A DNA stretch of 64,000 bases from Anaerostipes amylophilus. Lineage in GTDB: Bacteria; Bacillota; Clostridia; Lachnospirales; Lachnospiraceae. The stretch's first letter is position 1. Each line of letters opens with the position of its first letter. The translations under genes were made by a program, and so were the position numbers. The stretch is taken from assembly GCF_025567365.1 (NCBI RefSeq), contig NZ_JAOQJG010000006.1, positions 124,001-188,000 of the forward strand, given 5' to 3'. Positions 33,163 through 41,058 of this stretch are shown here, piece by piece. The notes below the pieces were generated by a model. It was not told the origin of the DNA and did no database searches. It saw nothing but the letters and a program-made list of their open reading frames with translations.

Positions 33163-34419
33163 ATGAAAGTCAAAGGTGTAAGATTATATGCAAAAGACGA
33201 TATTCGCCTGGAAGAATTTGAACTTCCAGAGATCAAGGATGATGAGATCCTTGTCAAAGTAATGAGTGATTCCATTTGCATGTCAACCTGGAAGATGGTA
33301 AAACAAGGAGCAAACCATAAGCGAGTTCCAGCAGATGTCGCAGAACATCCAGTTATCATTGGCCATGAATTTGCCGGAGATATCGTAAAAGTCGGTAAGA
33401 AATGGCAGGATAAATTCAAACCAGGTCAGAAGTTTGCACAGCAGCCAGCAATTCCGGGACAGGCTGAATCTCCGGGATATTCTTATACACAGTGTGGTGG
33501 TGCTGCAACTTATTGTATTTTCCCAAATGATATTATTGAAGTCGGATGTTTATGGACACATGATGGCGATTCTTATTTTGAATCTTCTGTTGCAGAACCA
33601 ATGTGCTGCGTTATTTGTGGATATAAGACAAATTATCATGTGAAGGACCGTTATGAACATGTAATGGGAACTAAAAAAGGAGGAAGCATCGCAATTCTTG
33701 GTGGATGTGGTCCAATGGGATTAGGTGCCGTAAGTTATGCATTAGCTATTGAGAATAAACCAGCGAAAGTGATCGTTACAGATATCGATGATGCCAAATT
33801 AGAAAGAGCAAATCAGGTTATTTCCGTAGAAGAAGCTAAAGAAAAAGGCGTGGAATTAATCTATGTTAATACAGCTAAGATGAATAATCAGGTAGAAGAA
33901 TTAAAAGCTTTATCTGTTGATGGTAAAGGTTTTGATGATGTCTTTGTTTATGTACCAGTCAGAGGAGTTGCTGAACTTGGAAATAAAATCTTAGCTTATG
34001 ATGGATGTATGAATTTATTTGCAGGTCCTACAGATTCCAAATTCTCAGCTGATATGAATTTATATGACTGTCATTATAACGCAACAAAGATTCTTGGAAG
34101 TACTGGTGGAAATATTGATGATATGAAGGAAGCTATTGATCGTGCAGCAAGAAAAGAAATCAAACCTGCAGTAATGATCACTCATGTTGGAGGAATTGAT
34201 TCTATCGTTGATACAACAAAAAATCTTCCAGACATTCCAGGTGGAAAGAAATTGACATACCTTCATATCAATATGCCAATGACAGCAATTTCTGATTTAA
34301 GAAGTCTTGCAAAAGATGATCCATTCTTTAACGATCTTGCTGATATTTGTGACAAGCATAACGGATTATGGAGTGCAGAAGCTGAAAAGGCTTTATTAAC
34401 ACACTATGGTGTAGAATAA
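33163..34419 (+). CDS. Zinc-dependent sorbitol/sorbose-phosphate-type dehydrogenase
   Basis: A 418-residue MDR-family protein. N-terminal catalytic part: the GHEFAGDIVKVGKKW loop with a Cys (SICMSTW) and His as zinc ligands; Rossmann motif GGCGPMGLGAVSYAL (about 181-195) with VTDIDDAKLERA after it. Closest in style to L-sorbose-1-phosphate reductase (SorE-like) and other phospho-polyol dehydrogenases, but no PTS gene is nearby. The long C-terminal tail (to 418) fits that subgroup. It has its own promoter. Confidence 0.75.
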   Translation: MKVKGVRLYAKDDIRLEEFELPEIKDDEILVKVMSDSICMSTWKMVKQGANHKRVPADVAEHPVIIGHEFAGDIVKVGKKWQDKFKPGQKFAQQPAIPGQAESPGYSYTQCGGAATYCIFPNDIIEVGCLWTHDGDSYFESSVAEPMCCVICGYKTNYHVKDRYEHVMGTKKGGSIAILGGCGPMGLGAVSYALAIENKPAKVIVTDIDDAKLERANQVISVEEAKEKGVELIYVNTAKMNNQVEELKALSVDGKGFDDVFVYVPVRGVAELGNKILAYDGCMNLFAGPTDSKFSADMNLYDCHYNATKILGSTGGNIDDMKEAIDRAARKEIKPAVMITHVGGIDSIVDTTKNLPDIPGGKKLTYLHINMPMTAISDLRSLAKDDPFFNDLADICDKHNGLWSAEAEKALLTHYGVE

Positions 34420-34423
34420 ACAT

Positions 34424-35938
34424 ATGAACAAATCCAGAACATATATTGCCATTGATCTAAAATCATTTTACGCTTCGGTTGAATGTGTAGAACGAGGACT
34501 GAATCCATTGACAACAAATCTGGTTGTAGCAGATGAGTCAAGAACGAGTAAGACTATCTGCCTGGCAGTCTCACCTTCTTTGAAGTCTTATGGAATTTCA
34601 GGGCGGGCGAGGCTGTTTGAAGTTATACAAAAGGTAAAGATGGCAAATGCTGATCGAAAAAGCCGGATTTACGGAGATTTTGATGGAGAATCTTATAATA
34701 AACCTAAATTAGATACAAATCCCAAAAAGGAAATAACTTATATTGTTGCACCGCCAAGAATGGCTCATTATATTTCTATGAGTAGAAAGATTTTCAGGTG
34801 TTATTTAAAATATATAGCACCAGATGATATTCACCCATATTCTATCGATGAAGTTTTCATTGATGCAACAGATTACCTCAAATTATATCAATTGAGTGCA
34901 AAAGAACTTGCTATGAAAATGATCAAGGCTATTCTTAAAGAAACAGGAATCACTGCAACTGCAGGAATCGGGACAAATCTTTATCTTTGTAAGATCGCAA
35001 TGGATATTGTTGCCAAGCATACAATGCCAGATCAGAATGGTGTGCGTATTGCAAGCCTTGATGAACACTCTTATCGTGAACAGTTATGGGATCATCAACC
35101 GCTTACGGATTTTTGGAGAGTTGGGAAAGGTTATCAAAAGAAGTTAAATCAGATAGGAATTTTTACAATGGGGGATATTTCCAGATGTTCTATTGGAGAA
35201 GATACTTCATTTTATAATGAAGATCTTTTATATCGGACATTTGGAATCAATGCAGAACTATTAATCGACCATGCCTGGGGATATGAACCATGTACGATGA
35301 AGGATATCAAATCTTATGAACCAGAAACTAAAAGTATTGGAAGCGGTCAGGTTCTTTCTTGTGCGTATTCCTGTGAGAAAGCCAAACTGGTTTTAAAAGA
35401 GATGATCAACGAACTAGTCCTTGATCTTTTTGAAAAAATGGTTATGACCGATCAGATTGTGTTAACAGTTGAATATGATACAGAAAATCTTAAGAGCAAT
35501 TATAAAGGTGAAATTTCTACAGATATGTATGGAAGAAAAATTCCAAAGCATGCACATGGAACAAGAAATCTTGAAGAATGGAGTGCATCTGGCAAAAAGA
35601 TCATGAAAGCTGGACTAAGTTTATATGATGAGATCGTTGATCCGGTTTTAAGTATCCGTAAACTTTATGTGACAGCAAATCATATCATTTCAAATACAAA
35701 AGCAGAAGAAAAAAAGCAGTATCAACAGATATCCATGTTTGATCTTCTTCAAGCAGAAAATGAAGGTCAAGAGAAAGTTGATATAAAAAGAGATGATATC
35801 CGAGAAAAAAATCTTCAAAAAGCTGAACTTGAGATCAAGAAGCGATTTGGTAAAAATGCGATCATGAGAGGAATCAGCTTAGAAAAAGGTGCAACAGCGA
35901 AAGAACGCAACGATCAAATTGGAGGACATAAAGCATGA
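34424..35938 (+). CDS. Y-family DNA polymerase (UmuC-like)
   Basis: A 504-residue translesion polymerase. Catalytic acids are in AIDLKSFYASVEC (residues about 8-20) and YSIDEVFIDATDY (about 139-151); the HhH region follows (WRVGKGYQKKLNQIGIFTMGDI) and then the little finger. It is longer than DinB because of the UmuC/YqjW-type C-terminus. It starts 4 bases after the dehydrogenase and overlaps a YolD-like gene, the standard UmuC-YolD pair of Firmicutes. It is likely used in SOS mutagenesis; no LexA box is seen close by. Confidence 0.9.
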   Translation: MNKSRTYIAIDLKSFYASVECVERGLNPLTTNLVVADESRTSKTICLAVSPSLKSYGISGRARLFEVIQKVKMANADRKSRIYGDFDGESYNKPKLDTNPKKEITYIVAPPRMAHYISMSRKIFRCYLKYIAPDDIHPYSIDEVFIDATDYLKLYQLSAKELAMKMIKAILKETGITATAGIGTNLYLCKIAMDIVAKHTMPDQNGVRIASLDEHSYREQLWDHQPLTDFWRVGKGYQKKLNQIGIFTMGDISRCSIGEDTSFYNEDLLYRTFGINAELLIDHAWGYEPCTMKDIKSYEPETKSIGSGQVLSCAYSCEKAKLVLKEMINELVLDLFEKMVMTDQIVLTVEYDTENLKSNYKGEISTDMYGRKIPKHAHGTRNLEEWSASGKKIMKAGLSLYDEIVDPVLSIRKLYVTANHIISNTKAEEKKQYQQISMFDLLQAENEGQEKVDIKRDDIREKNLQKAELEIKKRFGKNAIMRGISLEKGATAKERNDQIGGHKA

Positions 35939-36108
35939 ATAAATATGAAGATATGATTGATATGAAACGCCCAGTTTCCAAAAAACATCCACCTATGCCA
36001 ATCAAAGATCGTGCAGCACAATTTGCTCCATTTGCAGCCTTATCCGGGCATAGAGAAGCTTTGGCTGAAGAAATAAAAAAATACGATGAAGACCTCGGCT
36101 ATCAATAA
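35935..36108 (+). CDS. YolD-like protein
   Basis: A 57-residue protein (MNKYEDMIDMKRPVS.., then DRAAQFAPFAALSGHREAL) of the YolD-like family, found next to UmuC genes in Gram-positives, where it is thought to act as the UmuD analogue. Its ATG overlaps the polymerase stop (ATGA), so the two are coupled. The QFAPFAAL motif is clear. Confidence 0.88.
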   Translation: MNKYEDMIDMKRPVSKKHPPMPIKDRAAQFAPFAALSGHREALAEEIKKYDEDLGYQ

Positions 36109-36116
36109 AGAATCAT

Positions 36117-36161
36117 AAAAAAGATGCATTCCTAAAAATGTTTACGGAATGCATCTTTTTT
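36117..36161. terminator. Bidirectional terminator
   Basis: AAAAAGATGCATTCC pairs perfectly with GGAATGCATCTTTTT, serving yolD and the convergent parvulin gene. Confidence 0.92.
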
Positions 36162-36175
36162 AATTATATAGAAAT

Positions 36176-36919
36176 TTATTTTGTTACATATTTTTCTTTT
36201 AATTCGGCAACTTTATTTCCATATACGTCGTTGCGTTTTTGCTGAAGAATAATATTCTTGATTGTATCTGCAACATCTTCGTAAACAGAAGCCTGTGCAT
36301 CTTTTTTATCTTCAACCTTAATGAGGTGGTATCCAAACTGAGTCTTGACAGGTCCTACAATATGTCCAATCTCTGCAGCGAAAGCGGCATCTTCAAATTC
36401 TTTGACCATCTGTCCTCTTGTGAAAGCACCAAGATCTCCTCCCTGCTGTTTGGATGGACATGTTGAGAATTCTTTTGCAGCATCTTCAAATGTAATTTCC
36501 TCAGCAACGATCTTCTCAAGAATTTCCTGACATTTGTCTTCTTCATCTACAAGAATATGTTTTGCATGAACTGTTTCTCCAGCCATAAACTGATTTTCAT
36601 TTGCTTTATAATATTCTTTTGTCTCTTCCTCAGTAACAGCAATATCCTTCATTGCTTCTCCAACAGCCATCTGTGCAAGAATCTCTCTCTTTGCATGTGC
36701 CAGATTATCTTGGAAAGCATCTGTTTCTTCCAGTTGCATTTCTTCACCTAATTTAGCGAATAAATGAACCGTGATGATCTGTTCTAAACACTGATTTCTG
36801 AAATGTTCATTTGAAGCATAAGCTTGCTGTTCTTTTGGCAGAGCAGCGATTAATGCATCAACGTCTTTCTGTGTGATTTCTTCTCCGGCAATAACAGCCA
36901 GTACATTCTGGTTATCCAT
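36176..36919 (-). CDS. Parvulin-type peptidyl-prolyl isomerase
   Basis: A 247-residue PrsA/SurA-related protein without signal peptide or lipobox (MDNQNVLAVIAGEEIT), so cytoplasmic. The N-terminal SurA-like helical chaperone part (about 15-110) is followed by the rotamase core: VHAKHILVDEEDKCQEIL, FEDAAKEFSTCPSKQQGGDLGAF, GHIVGPVKTQFGYHLIKVED. AAAGGAGAAATC precedes the ATG. The exact client is unknown. Confidence 0.88.
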   Translation of the reverse strand: MDNQNVLAVIAGEEITQKDVDALIAALPKEQQAYASNEHFRNQCLEQIITVHLFAKLGEEMQLEETDAFQDNLAHAKREILAQMAVGEAMKDIAVTEEETKEYYKANENQFMAGETVHAKHILVDEEDKCQEILEKIVAEEITFEDAAKEFSTCPSKQQGGDLGAFTRGQMVKEFEDAAFAAEIGHIVGPVKTQFGYHLIKVEDKKDAQASVYEDVADTIKNIILQQKRNDVYGNKVAELKEKYVTK

Positions 36920-37052
36920 AATGATTTCTCCTTTAATCTTACTTGTGATTGAGGGGTTATTATATCATAAATCGTAAGTATTTGGTAGATTTAAGTAAAA
37001 AAATAAGATATAATAAAAAAATGAATTATAAAAAGAAACTGGTACGCAGCCT

Positions 37053-37319
37053 ATGGAACAAATTATTAAATATGAATTAATTATTAACAAAGCACTGCGA
37101 TCTGCATTAGAATATGATAAACTAGATGAACAGATTAATGAATTACAGCAGGTTGATATGGATATTATTGTTTTAAGACTTGGTGGTGCTTTTTCAAGAG
37201 AAGACGAAGCATTAACTTTTGATCAGTTGTATCGCAATGCTGATTCTGCCATGTATCATAGTAAAAAGATTCCTGGCTGTCATGCGACTATCTATAATGA
37301 AAAACTGGAGGTAAAATAA
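37053..37319 (+). pseudogene. GGDEF-domain C-terminal fragment
   Basis: The last 45 residues are the end of a GGDEF (diguanylate cyclase) domain: GGAFSREDEALTFDQLYRNADSAMYHSKKIPGC. The first part (KYELIINKALRSALEYDKL) is not part of that fold. The catalytic GGDEF loop itself is missing. The fragment ends one base before the TrmH start and supplies its upstream GGAGG. Confidence 0.65.
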
Positions 37320-37320
37320 G

Positions 37321-38142
37321 ATGTCGATCATACCGATTACCGATTTTGATGACCCACAATTAGATATTTATGCTCGTCGGTCTGAAGGACAACTGTTGCA
37401 TTTTTATGAACCCAAAGAAGGTATTTTTATTGCTGAAAGTCCACGAGTAATACAGACAGCCTTTGATGAAGGATATGAACCAATCTCATTTCTTGTAGAA
37501 GAACGTCATGTTAAGACTCAGGCGAAACATATTTTAGAGCAGTACCCAGATATTCCTGCTTATACCGCCAGCTATGATGTATTGAAAAAACTGACAGGAT
37601 TTGTCATGGCAAGAGGAATGCTTTGTGCTATGCATCGAAAGAAACTGCCTTCTCTTACTGATGTATGTAAAAATACAAATCGTATCGTTATTTTGGAGAA
37701 TGTTATGAATCCAACGAATGTCGGGGCAATTTTTCGCAGTGCAGCAGCATTAAATATGGATGCCATACTGCTTACGAAAGGATGTTCTGATCCGTTGTAC
37801 CGCAGATCTGTCCGGGTAAGTATGGGTACTGTATTTCAAATTCCATGGACTTTTGTTGATCACACAGTTTCATGGCCGGAAAATGGTATCAGACAATTAA
37901 AGGAACTTGGATATAAAACAGTTGCGATGGCTTTAACAGATCGTTCTGTAAGTATTGACAATCAAAAATTGATATCCGAAGATAAATTGGCTGTTGTACT
38001 TGGAACAGAAGGTGATGGTTTAAATGATGCCACGATATCATTATGTGATTATACAGCCAAAATCCCGATGGCACACGGTGTAGACTCTCTGAATGTTGCA
38101 GCTGCCAGTGCAGTAGCTTTTTGGCAGCTTTCTAAAAGATAA
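37321..38142 (+). CDS. TrmH/SpoU-family RNA 2'-O-methyltransferase
   Basis: A 273-residue SPOUT methyltransferase. The N-terminal substrate-binding part (about 10-110) is followed by the three SpoU motifs: ILENVMNPTNVGAIFRSAAAL (motif 1), VLGTEGDGLN (motif 2) and PMAHGVDSLNVAAASAVAFW (motif 3), which form the trefoil-knot SAM site. AACTGGAGG precedes the ATG. The target could be rRNA or tRNA. Confidence 0.9.
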   Translation: MSIIPITDFDDPQLDIYARRSEGQLLHFYEPKEGIFIAESPRVIQTAFDEGYEPISFLVEERHVKTQAKHILEQYPDIPAYTASYDVLKKLTGFVMARGMLCAMHRKKLPSLTDVCKNTNRIVILENVMNPTNVGAIFRSAAALNMDAILLTKGCSDPLYRRSVRVSMGTVFQIPWTFVDHTVSWPENGIRQLKELGYKTVAMALTDRSVSIDNQKLISEDKLAVVLGTEGDGLNDATISLCDYTAKIPMAHGVDSLNVAAASAVAFWQLSKR

Positions 38143-38183
38143 AATATTTTATATACGATATATAGAAGGAATTAAACAAAAAT

Positions 38184-39080
38184 ATGAACTCAAATTTTGA
38201 ACATTATCGAATCTTTTATTATGTAGCGAAATACGAAAATCTTACAAAAGCAGCTTCTGCAATGCACACAAGCCAACCATCGGTAACAAGAACGATTCAC
38301 AATCTTGAGAAGAATCTTGGCTGCCGTCTATTTGAGAGAAGTAAAACAGGAATGAAACTTACTCCAGAAGGTGAAGTATTTTATGAATATATTGCTGCAG
38401 GTTGTTCTCAGTTTTTTAAGGCAGAAAGTAATTTAAGCGATATGTTAAGCCTTGATAATGGAACAATTTATATCAGTGCTACAGAAACAGCCTTACATTG
38501 CTATTTATTTCAGGCAATGGAATCTTTTAATGCAAGATATCCTAATGTCCATTTTAAGATTTTAAATAATAGCACAAAGAAATCTATTCATATTGTCAAA
38601 GAGGGAAATGTTGATTTTGCAGTTGTCTCTGCACCATTTCATATAGAAAAACCTCTAAAAAAGCAAATATTAAGAGAATATCATGATATTTTAATTAGTG
38701 GAAAACGTTACAGCGAATTAAAAGGAAAACAATTATCTATTAATCAACTCTCAAAATATCCATGGATCAGCCTTACATCCGAAGCAATCACAAGGAAATT
38801 CCTAAATCAGTATTTCGAGAAAAATGGATTAAAATTTGAACCAGATATTGAACTTGCAACAACAGATATGATCTTGCCAGCAGTTCGGCATAATCTTGGA
38901 ATCGGATTTATCCCACCGGAATTTGCTATTGATGATCTTGATTCGGAAGAAATCTTTGAGATTCATGTGCAAGAAACATTTCCAGAACGAAATATTACTT
39001 TGATTTATGATACAGAATATCCTCAAAGCATTGCCGCTAAAGAATTTTTGAAATTTTTAAGTGAAACAACCATCCTATAA
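38184..39080 (+). CDS. LysR-family transcriptional regulator
   Basis: A 298-residue LysR: HTH with FYYVAKYENLTKAASAMHTS and QPSVTRTIHNLEKNLG (residues 8-45), LFERSKTGMKLTPEG, then the effector-binding domain (IYISATETALHCYLFQAM) to a normal end. It is monocistronic, ended by the strong terminator at 39085. The target is unknown. Confidence 0.9.
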   Translation: MNSNFEHYRIFYYVAKYENLTKAASAMHTSQPSVTRTIHNLEKNLGCRLFERSKTGMKLTPEGEVFYEYIAAGCSQFFKAESNLSDMLSLDNGTIYISATETALHCYLFQAMESFNARYPNVHFKILNNSTKKSIHIVKEGNVDFAVVSAPFHIEKPLKKQILREYHDILISGKRYSELKGKQLSINQLSKYPWISLTSEAITRKFLNQYFEKNGLKFEPDIELATTDMILPAVRHNLGIGFIPPEFAIDDLDSEEIFEIHVQETFPERNITLIYDTEYPQSIAAKEFLKFLSETTIL

Positions 39081-39084
39081 AATA

Positions 39085-39129
39085 AAAAATCTCCAAAGAT
39101 AGAATAAATTTCATCTTTGGAGATTTTTT
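39085..39129. terminator. Strong terminator
   Basis: AAAATCTCCAAAGAT and ATCTTTGGAGATTTT pair perfectly, with A- and T-tracts on the two sides. Confidence 0.92.
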
Positions 39130-39292
39130 AGAACAATATAAAAGTGTAAACTAGTTACCTTTATTTAGGATATTTTTATCATAACATGAACATAATTGTG
39201 CGTAAAATACATTTTTTACATCATATTCATAACAAATTGATATGGATAATCAAAAGATTTTCTTAAGGAGTAAAAAAATAAATTTTAATTAT

Positions 39293-39320
39293 TTGATATT
39301 GTAAAAATATATGATAAAAT
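39293..39320 (+). promoter_or_regulatory. Probable promoter of the LCP gene
   Basis: TTGATA (39293-39298), 16 bases, TAAAAT (39315-39320), about 30 bases before the ATG with a GGAGGG site between. Confidence 0.5.
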
Positions 39321-39352
39321 ACGGAGAGAGAAAATAAGGAGGGTATTTTATA

Positions 39353-40468
39353 ATGTTTTCTAAAAAATTTACAGCGCTTACAAGCGTTTTTTTGATTTTT
39401 GCGATTGTAGTAGGCGGTATGCTTGGATTTTACGATGCCAGATTAGAAGCTGCAGTTACTCCAAAAAAGCAATCCATGGATAAGGTTAAGATTAAAAACA
39501 AAAAAGATCTGACATTTGATAAAGACGTTGTTAATATTTTGTTGGTCGGCTCTGATAATGGAGCTCAGGGATCTGAAGATGGTGATCATGGAAGATCTGA
39601 CAGCATGATGGTTGCAACGATCAATTTTAAGACAAAAGAATTAAAATTAACATCTTTTCTCCGTGATATGTATGTTGAGATTCCGGGACACGGAAGAAAC
39701 AAATTAAACGCAGCTTATGCATTTGGTGGAGAAGAACTTCTATATCAGACACTTGCCCAAAACTTTAATATTAAAATTGATAAATTCTGTATTGTGGATC
39801 TTTCTGCTTTTGAGAAAGTTATCAATCGCATTGGCGGTATTGAAATGACTCTTGAAAAAAGAGAAGCAGAATATCTTAATACAACCAACTATATTTCCAA
39901 GAAGAAATATCGTAATGTAAAACCTGGTAAGCAGACATTAAATGGATGTCAGGCATTGGGCTATGCAAGAGTCCGTCATGTATATTCTAAAAAATATGGA
40001 GATGAAGAATTCGGGAGAACTGGAAGACAACGTGCTGTTATGCAGGCAACTTTCCAGAAAATGTTAAAGCATAATCCTGCGGATCTTGTAACTATTGCTA
40101 TTGATGCATTAGGCGATGTATCTACAGATATGGATTCTACTTATATTAAGAAACTTATTTTTTCCGTAGCCACTATGGGAACTACAGAGATTGATCAGCT
40201 TCGTGTGCCAATTGAGAATACTTATAAGACAGCCGTTGTCGGACATTACCCTCCTTGTGGTTTTGTATTTTTTGTAAACTTTAAAGCTAATCAGGAAGCA
40301 TTAAAATACTTTATGTTTAATAAAGGAAAACGCCAAGATTTCGCGCAGAATTATGGTGGTGCAGATGCTGCAGAAACTTGCGGATATCCATCAAAATACG
40401 ATTATAATCGTTCCAAAGGAGATTCTGGAAATATCTTTAATAGTTCCAATACAACAGAAGGTGAATAA
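39353..40468 (+). CDS. LytR-CpsA-Psr (LCP) family cell-wall ligase
   Basis: LCP enzymes attach wall polymers such as teichoic acids or capsule to peptidoglycan. The protein has an N-terminal signal anchor (FTALTSVFLIFAIVVGGML, residues 6-25) and the LCP domain (about 60-290): ILLVGSDNG, GRSDSMMVATINF, LTSFLRDMYVEIPG (catalytic Arg/Asp), KLNAAYAFGG, and YARVRHV. At 371 residues it is typical, and the C-terminal tail is low in complexity. It acts outside the membrane. Confidence 0.92.
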   Translation: MFSKKFTALTSVFLIFAIVVGGMLGFYDARLEAAVTPKKQSMDKVKIKNKKDLTFDKDVVNILLVGSDNGAQGSEDGDHGRSDSMMVATINFKTKELKLTSFLRDMYVEIPGHGRNKLNAAYAFGGEELLYQTLAQNFNIKIDKFCIVDLSAFEKVINRIGGIEMTLEKREAEYLNTTNYISKKKYRNVKPGKQTLNGCQALGYARVRHVYSKKYGDEEFGRTGRQRAVMQATFQKMLKHNPADLVTIAIDALGDVSTDMDSTYIKKLIFSVATMGTTEIDQLRVPIENTYKTAVVGHYPPCGFVFFVNFKANQEALKYFMFNKGKRQDFAQNYGGADAAETCGYPSKYDYNRSKGDSGNIFNSSNTTEGE

Positions 40469-40647
40469 AACAAACAAATTACTTATTGATAATTTTTCTC
40501 ATTCTTTTCACTGCAATTAGCCTTGAGTAATTGATATTTGATGGTTTATAATGTACAAAGTTACCAAAGGAATAACATTTAAAATTATTCCTTTCGGATA
40601 CAAGAAGTTAATGATAAATCATATAAATATTACAGGAGGATACAGAC

Positions 40648-40989
40648 ATGGATTTAACAAAAGTTTTATCAGTAGTAAAGAGCAAAAAGACAGGATTTTT
40701 TGCAGCAGGAGTTTTATTTGGTACAGCAGGTATTAAAGCATTATCAAGTAAAGATGCTAAAAAATTATATACAAATGCAACAGCTGCCGTTCTTCGTGCA
40801 AAAGAATGTGTTATGGATACAGTAACAACAGTTCAGGAAAATGCAGAAGATATTTATGAAGAAGCAAAGCAGATTAATGAAGACAGAGCTGCTGCAGAAG
40901 AAGAAATGGAAGCTTACGCTGAAGCTGATGATGATGAAGAAGCAACAGAAGAAGTTTCCGAAGATGCTTTTAAAGAAGTAGAAGAATAA
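40648..40989 (+). CDS. DUF6110-like small membrane-associated protein
   Basis: 113 residues: a short start, a hydrophobic segment (KKTGFFAAGVLFGTAGIKAL, about 13-32), a helical region and a very acidic C-terminus (EADDDEEATEEVSED). In clostridia such proteins sit just before a HMA-domain P-type ATPase, as here. AGGAGG precedes the ATG. The DUF number is from memory. It may be a metal-buffering or accessory subunit. Confidence 0.7.
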   Translation: MDLTKVLSVVKSKKTGFFAAGVLFGTAGIKALSSKDAKKLYTNATAAVLRAKECVMDTVTTVQENAEDIYEEAKQINEDRAAAEEEMEAYAEADDDEEATEEVSEDAFKEVEE

Positions 40990-41006
40990 GAAAAAATATT
41001 TAATAC

Positions 41007-41039
41007 AAACACCTGCAGTTTATTTTCTGCAGGTGTTTT
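41007..41039 (+). terminator. Hairpin terminator/attenuator between the small protein and the P-type ATPase
   Basis: AAACACCTGCAG pairs perfectly with CTGCAGGTGTTT, then TC, about 20 bases before the ATPase start. It probably reduces transcription of the ATPase relative to the small protein. Confidence 0.85.
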
Positions 41040-41058
41040 CAAAGAAGAAGGAGTTTAT

